In this document: one piece after another, positions 47,269 to 58,800 of the stretch | Layout: every line of letters starts with the position of its first letter | How positions within the stretch are numbered: the first letter of the stretch is position 1 | From: Leuctra nigra | Lineage: Eukaryota > Arthropoda > Insecta > Plecoptera > Leuctridae | Reading direction: 5' to 3' | Length of the DNA: 64,000 bases | Assembly: GCA_934045905.1 (NCBI GenBank) | Contig: OW203766.1 | Span: forward strand, 17,540,309-17,604,308 | Position numbers and translations under genes: made by a program | Notes under the pieces: generated by a model | Seen by the model: the letters and a program-made list of their open reading frames with translations, nothing else | Told to the model about the DNA's origin: nothing | Databases searched by the model: none

Positions 47269-47484
47269 TCATTCGAGCGCTATGCTGTTCAGCACGCACT
47301 TGACGGTGTAGGCGAACACGGCGAAGCAGATGATGATGCCGACGTTGGCGAGCACGGAATGTAGCGTGCTCTGTTGCGCGCTGCCCAGGCGTTGCGCAAT
47401 GAGCGATGGCACGTCGCTGGTCACTTCGCTGTTGCGCGCGGCCAGCTCGGCGGCGACGCGACGTTGAAGTTCCAGGTTGATTGT
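47269..47484 (-). CDS. UBE2J2: UBE2J2 exon 4 (tail anchor)
   Basis: Acceptor TCTGCTTCAG on the minus strand; 71 codons and TGA at 47271-47269. Encodes an amphipathic stretch ([15 protein letters not shown]) then the transmembrane helix. GC-rich. Confidence 0.92.
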   Translation of the reverse strand, partial: TINLELQRRVAAELAARNSEVTSDVPSLIAQRLGSAQQSTLHSVLANVGIIICFAVFAYTVKCVLNSIALE

Positions 47485-50400
47485 CTGAAGCAGAACGTTT
47501 AGTATTCTGTATTAATGAATTATGATGAGATTTATTATGCATCCTCGTTTGGAAATACTGCACGCATTATAAATAGACCAATTCAGAAAATATCAGGGTG
47601 GCTCTGGTTTCTAGATAAATTCACATGCAGTTTGGTTTTCCATATATCTATTGGTGTTTTACAACAATGTGTTACAACAAGAATACACACTTGGAAAATC
47701 ATACTGCATGTGAAATTCATTAAAATCCAGAGCCATCCAGATAATTTCTGAATTGGTCTATTAACATTTCAATGGCCAATTATTATAGGTAGATAAGGCA
47801 ATATTGACAATATGTTCAATATTGACTTATTGACTTCTGAGCTCATAGTAATATTATTTTTAATGTATGTAAAGTAATCTCTTCTTCTTCTTCTTCTTCT
47901 TCCTTCCTAAGCCTTCGGCTTGTTCATTTACTAGAATAATTTTTTGTCTCGCCTTCTGTTTTTAGGTCTACCTACACTCCTTCGACCTTCCGGAAATCTA
48001 TCCGTAGCTATCTTTACAATGCGATGTTCTTGTATGCGATCAATGTGATATACCAACCAAAGGCAATCCAAAGTGCGCTAATTTGCATCACCACAAGTGA
48101 AGAGGAATAGAATCCAAAGAAAAAAAGAATCCATTTAAAAATGCTGGATTATTTTCTTAATCTCTTATAAAGAGACTAGACCTACACTTCCCCCGCTCCA
48201 CCACTGGGAAGAGCGTCATCTTTCAATTTTTCGCGGTCTGAAAATGGCCAATAACAAGAGTCGGAAATCGGGAGCCGAAAAACCGCAGCGCTCCTGAAAC
48301 GCTGTGGTGGTGGGAACTGAGAGAACTATTCGCTACATAATAAACTAAAAACGTAAATGTTTATGTATAAATATATACGTATATATTTATAAATAAATAT
48401 ATAAATGCATAAATAAATGTATTTTTAATTACATTTTACGGATTTAATGCGTTTACAATTCGACCCTAAAAGTTGCAAAACGCCACCTAGCGGAAAAAGT
48501 TAGCATCTATACCACGAGTACTTGTGCACATGCGCACAGGGCGCGTTCAGGCAAGTCACTTAGATGTCAATCGTAACGAGTTCAGTTAAAGTTATAATTA
48601 CATCGCGAAATAACAGAAATTGATGAATACCTTAGTGTCAACAATCAAATACAATCGGCATATTTCATTACAGCACACATTCATTCAAATTATTGAGAAA
48701 ACGAGATGTCTCTTCACCAAAAATCACCATTTGACAGATACAAATTGTTTTTCTCACGGCCTTCTGAACACACATTTTTCTTGACGCATCGTTCAAACAA
48801 TTGCAATCTGTCAAATGCTGCTTTGGTGAATAGACAACTCGTTTTCACAAGAATTTGAATGAATGTGTGCTGTAATGAAATATGCCAATTGTATTTGATT
48901 GTTGACACTGAGGTAAGCATCAATTTCTGTTATTTCGCGATGTATTTATAAATTTTTACTGAACTCGTTACGATTGACATCTAAGTGACTTGTATGTAAA
49001 AGTACGCACGCGCTGGGATTGTACTCGCGGGAGCGTACATCTTATATTTACTAGCGCACTCTCTAGGTACTTTTAGTGTCGAATACGAATCATGACGATA
49101 ATGTATCGACTGAGCCATCGACTGTTTAGTTACTTCCATTGTCACGTGGAAAATGGTGCTGGGAATTTTAGGCTCCCTGGACTTTTTTGTGCTTCAAGGA
49201 TTAGCATTGGCAGCATTGGAAGTTGACGCTCTTTACGTGTGGTGGGGCGGGGGAAGTGTAGGTCTAGTCTCTTTAATCTCTCATACACATGGAACGGATC
49301 AGTTGAATAATTTCTTTCTTTCAGTTACTGTCAAAGTGTACCTACCTATAGTTTCTATTTAATGAGCAAGCGAAGCAAGCGACCACATTGGCGGCACACG
49401 GTTGAGAGATATATGTAGATATACACTAACACTATGATAGAGGTAAAATCACACCACCAATAAAAGTGAAGCCTTTTAAATTGGCAGTCGTCGGTTGCGC
49501 TAGCGCATATCAACTACTAGTGGGGAAAATATGAACTAACCACCTTCATAGTTGGTGATCAAGTAAGTTCACTCTTCACGCTATAGATGCCGTTCAACAA
49601 CAGCCGCCACATTCACGGAAAACCCCAAAACACAGGGTTTGTTTAGGCTTCACTCGCTTAGGTCAAAGTTATCCGTAAAGGAGTGAGAAAACCGTTTGTA
49701 CTAAAAAGAATGTAGTAATGAAGTCCATGAATCTTGGTCGGCATATGGAAAATATGATAACATGTAGTCCTACCTACCTACATAACATTTAGTATTGCTG
49801 TTTATTGGAAAATAAATATTTTTATTAAGTGCCTTTTCTGGCTAAAGCACTTGCTTGATTATTGTGTGAATAATGGAAGTTCATATCCTATATCTGCTTG
49901 AGTAAAATAAAGACATTATTTTAAAACTAAGTATTCAAACCCTAGTTTTAATTATCTTGACTGTCATTTGCTCATGAATGGAGGAGGAGTTACACCCAAT
50001 ATCAAAACTGATGACAGTTAAAATTACATAAATTAAGACTCAGAAATAAGATATTCCGTCTCTCTTAACGGATAGCCACAAAAGTTCGTACCTCGACTGT
50101 GTCTGGGAAGAGTTCGCAGAAGACTCTGTCGTTGAGGTTGAACTCGAGGCTCTGGTAGGCGAATTGGCGCTTCTCGAAGTCCGACGTCTCTAGGCTACCG
50201 TACGTCGGACTCTTCTCCAGCTGGAGCACAACAGACTCGTTAACAAACGCTCAAACATGTCGGGAAGAATCATGGGCTACATTATGTACATAAAATCCTT
50301 AGTCTACAAGGCTGGGAATGGGGTATCAAGTCAAGATGAAGAAGTGGGTCAATTTCATGACATTGAATGAATGTAGATTATGAAGGTTATTCGAGCGATA

Positions 50401-53400
50401 CCACGTGTCTAGCAATATTCAACAAGTCTAGAGCTGACCTACTGCACTAGCCAAACCAACGGCTATTAATATTTCACAAAGCGTAATGTTCATTTTTAAT
50501 TCATTTTTTCATCGAAAGTGTTGGAGTGAGTTGGAGGCTGACAGACAGAGGGAGGACAGAACAAGGTGGAGGCAGTTTTTGGACATGTGGAAGAGGAGGC
50601 AAAAGAGGAAGAATATGAGGAGACACAAGGCGTGGCCAGACGGTTTCCAGGAGTCCTGCGGCCCTAGTGTTGGTGGGAAGTGGAAACGCCCACCCCCTGA
50701 CCCACATGATGGAATCAGTGGATTTGATTATTTATTATTTGAAAGAAATTGCAAAACTGTAGGTATGTCGGACAGAAGTGAAACTTGGATCGAATATTCA
50801 TTATGAGTACAGACGTAGGGTAGTTGTTGGCTTGTAATTGTCCTGGAACTTTTTTGTGGCTTTCAAAAATGACTATGTAGGTTCCTAATGTCACTTGAGA
50901 ATGAATGAGATAATAGGTACATATTTCAAACTCCCTCTGACATAGATTAGGTACCAGGGGCTGGATTCACAAAGAATGTATTAGTATCTCCTAATATGTA
51001 CTATCTTTGGTATTATCTTTCATTTCACATGGTGTTCTTGGTATTAAATCAAAAGATAATACATATTAGCAGAAAGTACTTTTCGTGAATCAGCACCAGA
51101 ATGTGCAGAAAAAAGAACTGTCGTGGTCTTCTGTCTCTCACGTAACTCTGTCTATTCATTGAAACTAACGCCAATTGTCACGTCACTGGAAGATCATAAA
51201 TAACTTCTTGCTTGTCTAATATCTCAGCTAATATCATCAAACTGTGACAAGCTGACATTTTGCCATGTCATTTGCTCTGTTCACAGCTTGCTGCTTCTAA
51301 CTTATTTAATTATTTCTCAAGGACATTGTCGCAGTTATTAAACACTGAGTTTATTGTGTTTACAAACAGCTGATAACATTTAATTAGTTGACACAGTATA
51401 CAAGGAAGTTGACTGCACTGTCCTTGATGTCGACCGATATTTTCCTGATTGTATGATAATCAGCACAAGATTTTTTTTAAATATAATTAATTGCTGACAC
51501 TGAATAAATTAACAAGAATATTATTTCTTGATGTATGTAATAAAAGTTTAGATCTGAAAGTAAAAAATGTAGGTCAATTCTTGCAGATCTACAGAGCGCC
51601 ACACCCAAAAGACAGATGAATATTTAGAAGAACAAATAAACCCAACAAATTTAACCCAACGGCTGGTGTAATGGATACCTCGGTTCTCGTTAGATCACCG
51701 AGGTTAAGCAACATTCAGCGCGGTCATCGATTGGATGGGTGACCATTCAACTCTGCCTTGCCAGGTTGCTGCCGTTGGGCCAGAGAGTCTGGGGTGTTTC
51801 GGGGTTAGTGTGACGACCTCCCTCCACCTGTGATCATTCTCTCGACGGCGCGGGTTGTGGAGGCTCGTGCTGTGAATGTTACACCGTCCTTCGGAAGGGA
51901 CGTTAAGCCGTTGGTCCCCTTGGTATCTTTCGTCAGGAGTAGGCTACATGCCGGTACCGGGTTTCCTCTCCTCCCTTCTCTATATTACATTCTCACTAGT
52001 GGAGCCTGGCTCTGTTGAGAATATAGAAAATAATAAATAATAAATAGCGGCTAATTGCACCCGATCAATGTTATAATATTGACTTTCCTTGTTTTGCGCT
52101 TGACTTCCAGCTGAAGAGTCACATCCACTTGTCATACAAAATGGCAGTAAGTAGATGATTCAATATAAAATCAATCATTCATTATTATACCATCATGCAG
52201 ACTGGGCTGAGTTTATGATAGAGGATGAACAAGTTGTGGCCATACAGAGTAGGTTGAGAAAGAAAAAGGAAAGCAAGTCAGCCTCCTAGAATTTGAAAAG
52301 AGGCGGTGCGATCACATAAAATGACAACTGTCTCATCACAGTAACAAGCTTCTCATCTCAATGTTATTCACAGCATTCTAGGGTGAGATGACACTTGTCA
52401 CCGTGACAAGAAAGTTATCATTTTATGTGATCGCACCCCAGGATGCAAAAGACCAAAACATAAACTAAACGTGCATGCCCAATCCGCCATTTTCTCTTCC
52501 AGCTATGTGTGACATTCAGGCAAGGCACTTATATGTCAATCGTATAACGATAGTTCAGTAAAAGTTATAATTACATCGCGAAATAACAGAAATTGATGCT
52601 AACCTCAGTGTCAACATTCAAAAACAATCGGCATATTTCATTTCAGCACATATTCATACACATTCTTGTGAAAACTAGATGTCTATTCACCAAAATCACC
52701 ATTTGACATATCGCATTTGTTTTTATCACGGCCTTCTGAATCTTTTCTGAATGAGCTCATGTAGAAAAGGTTCAGAAGACCGTGATAAAAACAAATGCGT
52801 TTGTCAAATGGTGATTTTGGTGAATAGACATCTAGTTTTCACAAGAATGTGTATGAATATGTGCTGAAATGAAATATGCCGATTGTATTTGAATGTTGAC
52901 ACTGAGGTAAGCATCAATTTCTGTTATTTCGCAATGTAATTATAACTTTTACTGAACTCATTAAGATTGACATTTAAGTGACTTGGAACATGCGCACTAA
53001 GAGTGGTCACACATAGTGACACGCCCTTTTTTAGTTCGCTTTGAGGGCGCCACTAGTTTATGTTTTGGTCTATTGCATTTTGGTACCCCATCAAGTCAGT
53101 AGGTACGCTAAAGCCTAGTTTAAACGGTCAATATTTCATTCAATTCATGGTGTTAAAACATTTTGGTTCAACGAATGTAACCGAGTAGACGCAAAATTGA
53201 CGCTAGGTATCATCGAGTTAATAGTCGACTTCAATACATTTCACATAGAACCAGTTCCAAAGTAATGAATGAATTGAATGAAACATCGAACCATGTAATC
53301 ATGAGAGTGTATCTACCATGAAGCTGAGAAGCCCGGTGAGAATGGTCGAGACGCTCCACGCCGGGTTCCACGAGTCCGGATGGAAGTCCGAGATGCTCAG

Positions 53401-54544
53401 ACACAGCCGAGTGTTGGTCTTGAACCTGCCGTTGGGCGTGATCATGTAGATGCTGGGCGGCTTGAACGGGAACTCTCGCGGGAACACCAGCTTGCCGTGG
53501 TACATGCCGCCCACGTACGGAGTGTCCGTGGGACCTTGGACCACATAGTGCCTGCAAATTAACACTTAGAATTATAATTGGTACTTGGCAGAAACTGCAA
53601 GAAAATTAAATGTGTTGTTTTAAAACTGAAAATCACCTGCATCCGCCCGTATTAATAAATAATTATAAAAAGGCTTTTTAAACGAGTGTCAAGCACACAA
53701 TACCTACCTACAGTTCTCTTAAATTAAATTAAATTGCATTGCATACTCAATGCAAACGCAAGCAAGAACGTCTTGATAGCCAGACAATAATAGAATTACC
53801 TACTGTCCATTGCGCCTTTTCTCTAAAACCAATCCCAAGTCCAAAAACAGCTCGCGGCAGATTTGTGATTGAGTAGAGTTAGGTCAAGATAGAGAAAGGT
53901 CATTGACTAGACCCTTATCAATGATATTGATAAGGGGTGTGGCAAGCAATTCACTTGAGGGCTAACTGACGTAAAGCATGACGACAACAATTTAACTTAA
54001 TTATAATGTAAAGTGTGATGAAATATATAATGATGCAACTCTATGGCATCTTACCTAGTTTCTAGGTAGGAATAGGTTGGTACTATTACGTACTTAGCCT
54101 AGATCCTACCTACTAGGTGCACCGGGCATAAGAACAAAAATACACGAGGATGTGAAACTATTTAAAGGTAGGTAGTCTGGTCCAAAGCAATAAGCATGGG
54201 CACTCACAGCCTTGCCCTCATGCTAAAAAAAAAGTATTGTAATTTACTGACGTGGGTAAAACGTCTCAATTCTGTTCATAAAATAACCAACAAGGTTCGT
54301 AACATTGATCATTCGCAAGTGATGCTCCAAGTGCTGACGTAAATTCTCTCGATGCAGGGTGTTATCTGAACAATCTGTCATCTGCATTAGAAGTATACCT
54401 ACCCGCAAAAATGTCAACTTACCATTCTAAAATGTTTGATGGCTTGGGTTCAGCGTCGACATATGGAATAGGGTCTTTCTTCAACCTAATATAATCTTGT
54501 TTCAACCTAGCTGTAGAACTTATCACACGCGCATTGTTGGACAT
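47269..54544 (-). CDS. UBE2J2: Tail-anchored E2 ubiquitin-conjugating enzyme (UBE2J2/Ubc6-like)
   Basis: ER-membrane E2 of the ERAD pathway that passes ubiquitin to ER E3 ligases. Four exons on the minus strand, 54544-54423, 53551-53317, 50220-50092 and 47484-47269, join in frame to 233 residues. UBC fold from ~12: [62 protein letters not shown] and catalytic Cys91 in [12 protein letters not shown], then [18 protein letters not shown]. The C-terminal exon has a single hydrophobic helix ([14 protein letters not shown]) followed by a short tail ending ALE, the expected tail anchor. Human UBE2J2 is ~259 residues, so this is a compact form. Start [10 protein letters not shown] is the only Met before the conserved block. 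Its upstream neighbour Hcf is on the same strand. Confidence 0.96.
47569..47764. mobile_element. MITE, TIR ATAGACCAATTCAG
   Basis: Outer ends AATAGACCAATTCAG and CTGAATTGGTCTATT are perfect inverses; inner blocks GGCTCTGGxTT and TCACATGCAGTxTG also pair. The ends resemble 9845-10036, suggesting a superfamily with TA targets. Located just upstream of the last UBE2J2 exon. Confidence 0.9.
47878..47907. repeat. (CTT)n microsatellite
   Basis: About eight CTT units at 47879-47902 in a UBE2J2 intron. Confidence 0.9.
48552..48992. mobile_element. Foldback element, ~200-bp arms
   Basis: Left arm (CAAGTCACTTAGATGTCAAT, CGTAACGAGTTCAGT, ATCGCGAAATAACAGAAATT, TCGGCATATTTCATTACAGC) is inverted in the right arm (ATTTCTGTTATTTCGCGATG, CGATTGACATCTAAGTGACT). 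No ORF. Related to 52521-52985 in the same host gene. Confidence 0.92.
50092..50220 (-). CDS. UBE2J2: UBE2J2 exon 3
   Basis: Acceptor TGTGCTCCAG, donor TCGAG/GTACGA on the minus strand; 43 codons in phase 0. Encodes [20 protein letters not shown] and [17 protein letters not shown], the C-terminal side of the UBC fold. Confidence 0.94.
50486..50806 (+). other. GC-rich coding-like block, unidentified
   Basis: An open frame with an Arg/Lys/Trp-rich stretch ([20 protein letters not shown]) in GC-richer DNA within the second-largest UBE2J2 intron. No domain recognised and no supporting splice sites; purine-rich composition alone could produce it. Confidence 0.15.
50955..51099. mobile_element. MITE, second GGGGCTxGATTCAC copy
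   Basis: Ends GGGGCTGGATTCACAAAGAA and TACTTTTCGTGAATCAGCAC are inverted; inner ACTATCTTTGGTATTATCTT matches the copy at 24643-24780. Confidence 0.85.
51656..52025 (+). mobile_element. 5S rRNA-derived SINE (SINE3-type), near full length
   Basis: The head at ~51656-51780 aligns with 5S rRNA: ACCTCGGTTCTCGTTAGATC, ACCGAGGTTAAGCAAC, GCGCGGTCATCGATTGGATG, GGTGACC. This keeps the internal control region. The body follows with GGCGCGGGTTGTGGAGGCTC, GGAAGGGACGTTAAGCCGTT, AGGCTACATGCCGGTACC and a terminal GTGGAGCCTGGC, ending in (AATA)n at ~52020-52045. A truncated antisense copy is at 1955-2215. The body, not the 5S head, is the shared part. Confidence 0.88.
52304..52436. mobile_element. MITE, TIR GGTGCGATCACATAAAATGA
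   Basis: Ends GGTGCGATCACATAAAATGA and TCATTTTATGTGATCGCACC are perfect inverses; inner GTCxxxTCACAGTAACAAG partly pairs. No ORF. Confidence 0.9.
52521..52985. mobile_element. Foldback element, second copy
   Basis: Arms of ~220 bp (ATTACATCGCGAAATAACAG, TCGGCATATTTCATTTCAGC, CTAGATGTCTATTCACCAAA) nearly perfectly inverted around TTCAGAAGACC. Same family as 48552-48992, with better-preserved arms. Confidence 0.93.
53317..53551 (-). CDS. UBE2J2: UBE2J2 exon 2 (catalytic core)
   Basis: Acceptor AATTTGCAG, donor TTCATG/GTAGAT. Contains [23 protein letters not shown], the catalytic Cys in TRLCLSI, and [18 protein letters not shown]. Confidence 0.96.
54423..54544 (-). CDS. UBE2J2: UBE2J2 exon 1
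   Basis: ATG at 54544-54542; donor GAATG/GTAAGT. 40 codons plus two bases: start [10 protein letters not shown], then [20 protein letters not shown]. Confidence 0.94.
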
Positions 54545-55573
54545 TCTTGATGCTTCTAGTTCAAATAATGATGGCTACGTTGAGATGTTCTCACGGTTTC
54601 ATATTATCAGACCTGTGAATTGACACAAAATAGAATATTTAATCGTAGTTTGCAATAATATAAAACGTAAAGAATAGCACAGAATGAACTGTCAAAAAGT
54701 GGGCAGTCATTGGTGTCCTTGCAAGAATTTAGAAGCAATAGAACAGCAATCGTTTGTTTTTGATCACTCCCAAACTTGACACCAATGAAGATCTACAATT
54801 ATTTAGTTCAATTACCTGTAATTATCATCGTCAAAATTACTTTCTACGCCTTAATTACCTGCTGATACATCAACTATGCACTATCAACTTTCTCTACCTA
54901 CACGTGAGAAGTGAAGTGACAGCCGAGCTGTCGACTCTTCATGCGATATATCGACTTAATACCAACATTTGAAAAACACATATAGGAAGGATGGGCGCCA
55001 AATATGAAGTTGAACTAGGCACAAAATCATTCTCTAGAAAGTAGAAATGTTACTAATCAGGAAATAATATATTTTATACAGACACTATATTTGGTTTTTT
55101 CACGAATTACATTTGAAAATGTAAACAGTTTGAAAATAAAACACAAACAAGGATATTAATAATTGAAACATAATGGTGACCAGGTTTGTTATGCAATTTT
55201 CTAATTCAGTTGGCATGTAGGTAAAATACCATTCATTGTCAAGAAAAGTTACAGCACAGCAGTATAAAAAAACAATTACATGGTGAAGATCTCCGTTCTC
55301 AAGAATCACACATCTTGACTTTAAGAGAAATTGATGTTAATTGTACATTAGGTAATATTGATAAGAATTTAGGACAACAAAATTGTAATAACAATTTCGA
55401 GAGCTTGGATAAATGATGTACCTAGTAGTACGTAGGCATAGTAACTGAGGAATGTTTTGGATTTTCCAAGATGCCTGGTCACCCTAAACACAATCCTAAT
55501 TACCACTGCAGAATGAAGATAGAAAAGTACTTTATACAATGTTCTCCGCAACATTCACTGTAACCGAATGCGA
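54545..55573. other. Hcf-UBE2J2 intergenic spacer
   Basis: Holds the Hcf 3'UTR and the UBE2J2 promoter on the minus strand. No TATA or clear poly(A) signal was identified. No other gene seen. Confidence 0.5.
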
Positions 55574-55894
55574 CTACCACTCGCTGTGCTGCATCTTGGG
55601 TGTCTTGGGCGGGCTGTTCTCTTGCGTGGCCACCGTCCTCTTCTGTGCGACTGGGGACGGAGCTGCCGTCGGCTCCTGCAGCCACCTGACCTGCGTGGCC
55701 GGCCCGTAGCCCTTCTGGTTGCGGGCGGCGATGCGGAAGATTATGGCCGGCTTGCTTGTGGAGTCGATGTGCGCCGACGTGAGAGTCGCGTTGTTAACCA
55801 CGCACTGCGGAGGGGCGCCGCAGTACACGCGCACGAACGACAGCTGCATCACCGGTGTCTGCACGTACGTGTTGGTCGTCAGCGCGCTGCTCAC
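55574..55894 (-). CDS. Hcf: Hcf last exon (end of FnIII, stop)
   Basis: Acceptor CCGTGTGCAG; stop TAG at 55576-55574; phase 0 entry. Encodes [40 protein letters not shown] and [14 protein letters not shown], diagnostic for HCF, then a Pro/Lys-rich tail. Confidence 0.96.
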   Translation of the reverse strand: MSSALTTNTYVQTPVMQLSFVRVYCGAPPQCVVNNATLTSAHIDSTSKPAIIFRIAARNQKGYGPATQVRWLQEPTAAPSPVAQKRTVATQENSPPKTPKMQHSEW

Positions 55895-58800
55895 CTGCAC
55901 ACGGAGTAGCCGACACGTTAGGGGAATGTAGAAGAGTACAGGACCAGTTTACATCTCCCATTATAGCCTGATTTAAAATCATTTATTCATTCCATGAAGT
56001 CTGAAGTCCTCTCTAACAGGGGTAGTCCTATACCTGGGCATGCTAACGAGGACTCGAACTGTATGGAACAGAATTTAGGTATCACGCACTAAGCAGTGAT
56101 ATACGCCGATTCATTACAAAAGTGTTAAAAATACAAAAGAGGACCTGCGGGACAAGATTGAGGGCTATTGACATAGACAGGGTTCCTTTTGAGGTGGGGG
56201 GGGGGGGGGGGGGGGCATTTATCTTAATTAGCCTAGGGGCACCAAGCTGTTAAATGCGGCTCTGCATGGATGCATAAAAGCAGCCAAGCCAATGGCTACT
56301 AATCTTCTTTTGTAGTACCAACCAACTCACATAACGAATATTATTCACAATAAGTTTCATCATAAGTTTCTGATGTACAGTTTTGCAATTTCTTTCAATG
56401 AAGTACCTTGTTAACGGTCCTCATCATTTATCAAATTAGAACAGGATTAAATATTAGTCCAATTTCTAATCGAGTTAAATCAAGTGTACTATGGAATTGA
56501 ATTAAAGACATTTAGAGACAAATAACAGATCAATGTAAATTCTGATGTCTAAGGTAGGTTGATAATGATACCATCACTGTTACGTAACTCACCGCCAGAT
56601 ACACGGAGTACTCAATGATGTCGCCGGTGCCGACGGACGGCGGTTGCCAGGTGAGATGAGCTCCCTCGGTGGAGCGAGAGATCTTGATGGCGGACGGAGC
56701 TCCGGGGTATCCCGGCAGCGATGTCTTGAACGCCGCGATCTCGCTCCACTCCGACTGGCCCACCGTGTTGACGGCGGCCACGCGGAACTTGTAAGCCGTG
56801 CCGGGCTCTAGATTCATCTTCATGGCCTTCTCCAGCAGGTTGTCTGTTGACAAGTTGGTACCTCATGACCCATGTTCCCCACTTCACACCACACAGAAAA
56901 TAACTGATGTGCCTGACTGAAATATACCTAGATCCTTGATAAAAAATTGAAGATTACGAAGACAGCAAATCTTGCTCCATTATTTCAAATATATACAAAT
57001 TACAAACTAGGTATTATTTCAAAATTGAGTCATAATATCACTCTGCTTATTGCAAATGTCACAGGTATAATCATGGACAACGGCTGTTCTTGTAAAAAAA
57101 ATATTACGATATATAAAAACATAGAAATAAGGTTGGTAGCTGTTTAGTCAAGTTTGAGGCACAGAAAATTAGTAGTTTTTTGGACCTACTTATCTACAAA
57201 TAAATAAATCAAAATTTTGACCCTGATTCCAAGTATTGTCGGGTCCGGGGGTGGGGGGGGGGGGATGATTTTACCAATGTTCTAGGGAACTTGTGTTCTC
57301 ATAGCCACACTTTAAATTATTTAAATTATGTAGGTAGTTTGTGAACGATACCTCAATTTTGATCTCAACAAACTGAAAGTACCTTGCACAGCCAGCTATT
57401 ATCCACTCCTTGTCTACTAGTAGGTCATTTGTTTCCGCTGGAGCCAATTTACAACCTAATCGGCAGTTATAAGAATAACACCATCTAGTCATCTAGCTTG
57501 GAAGCTTCAATGCTTCAATGCTTAGTGAAAAACCTTCAATGAAACCTTCAATGCTTCAATGTGATCATGAGACAAGACTTAGTCTGTCGTTTCAGCTGAA
57601 CAGATTCTAAAAGCAGAACTTACCGGTCTTGTTGAAATATCCCGAGACGTTGGCGCTGGTCTCCGAGAACACGCCCACTCGGAACCACTTCTCCGCCTCC
57701 TTCTTGACCTCGACGGTGCTCTTAGAGTCAGCGGTCGCCTCGGACTTGACGCTGGCGAGGGCGGCCGACGCCAGCGTGGACAGCGGGCACGACTCCATGG
57801 GCTGGTCCGTCTCGGACTTGCAGGACTCCACTTCGGGTTCGGGCGGCTCCGGTCCTCCTTCCGTGAATTCCATGCCTGCACGCGAAAACATTGGATGCTT
57901 TATGCAATCACTAGCCAAGCACATGTGATCTACTATAGTGATGTGATCATTGGTAGTTCATAGGATTATTAATTAATAATTAGTAACTCTGTACCACCTC
58001 ACAAAGGATTAAAGCTGAGTTTACAACAAAATTGACGTTCGGAAATTAAGAAAATTAACGCAATTTCAATTGTCAAACCCATGTAAACTTATGGATTCGT
58101 TTACAACAAAATTTTGTAAATTAATATACGCCAATTTCACCTCAAAGTAGACCTACTTCCAACTTTTACGAAGTGCGTTAAGTGGCGCATGCGCACAGTC
58201 ACCCTCTCACTTCATCTCCACCTCGACTCCAGCTGGCGGCGCCATCTTGTTTTCAGAGTGGTGCATTTACTATTTCGTAATGAATCTAGTGGAGCGGTCC
58301 CTCCACGCCAGCCAAGTCGTACGGCGCGCACACTCTCAAATAAAGGCTGGAGCAAACCCACTTTTACTGTAAGCATCAAAGTGGCATTTTCGGCCTACTG
58401 GATCTTAAAATTGGGAAATCTCACATTGTTGCGATATATCTTAATTTCGAGCTATGGCCCACCCTACAACATATACCAAATTTGGGAACAATAGGTTACG
58501 CCCTTTGCACGCTAGAGGGCCGTGAAAACAGTGTTTTAGGGCGGTTTTCATAATAATAATCAGTAATAATCTCAGTAGTAGTAGTAGTAGGCTTGAGCTA
58601 AAATCCGGTAAACAGGCCACAGCCTAAACGGCTGAACCGATTGATCTCACATTTTTACCACGTGTGCACTTTTGGCGTCTGATTTAACCTTCACCCCATG
58701 AATTTTTTGTGCCGCCATTTTGAAACCGGAAGTGACGTCATATCTCAACAACGGCTAGACCGATTGGAACGAAAATAGCGCCAAACGATTCGGACGGTCA

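Noticed and set aside
51670..51752. Functional 5S rRNA gene
   Set aside because: Only part of 5S is present, with substitutions in paired regions, and it is fused to a repeated SINE body; no terminator follows the head.
55568..55931. Plus-strand ORFs of 113 and 70 codons
   Set aside because: Antisense shadows of the Hcf FnIII exon, which matches HCF-1 on the minus strand.
57579..57881. 100-codon minus-strand ORF rich in Arg/Pro/Ser
   Set aside because: Out-of-frame shadow of the Hcf exon 57624-57875.
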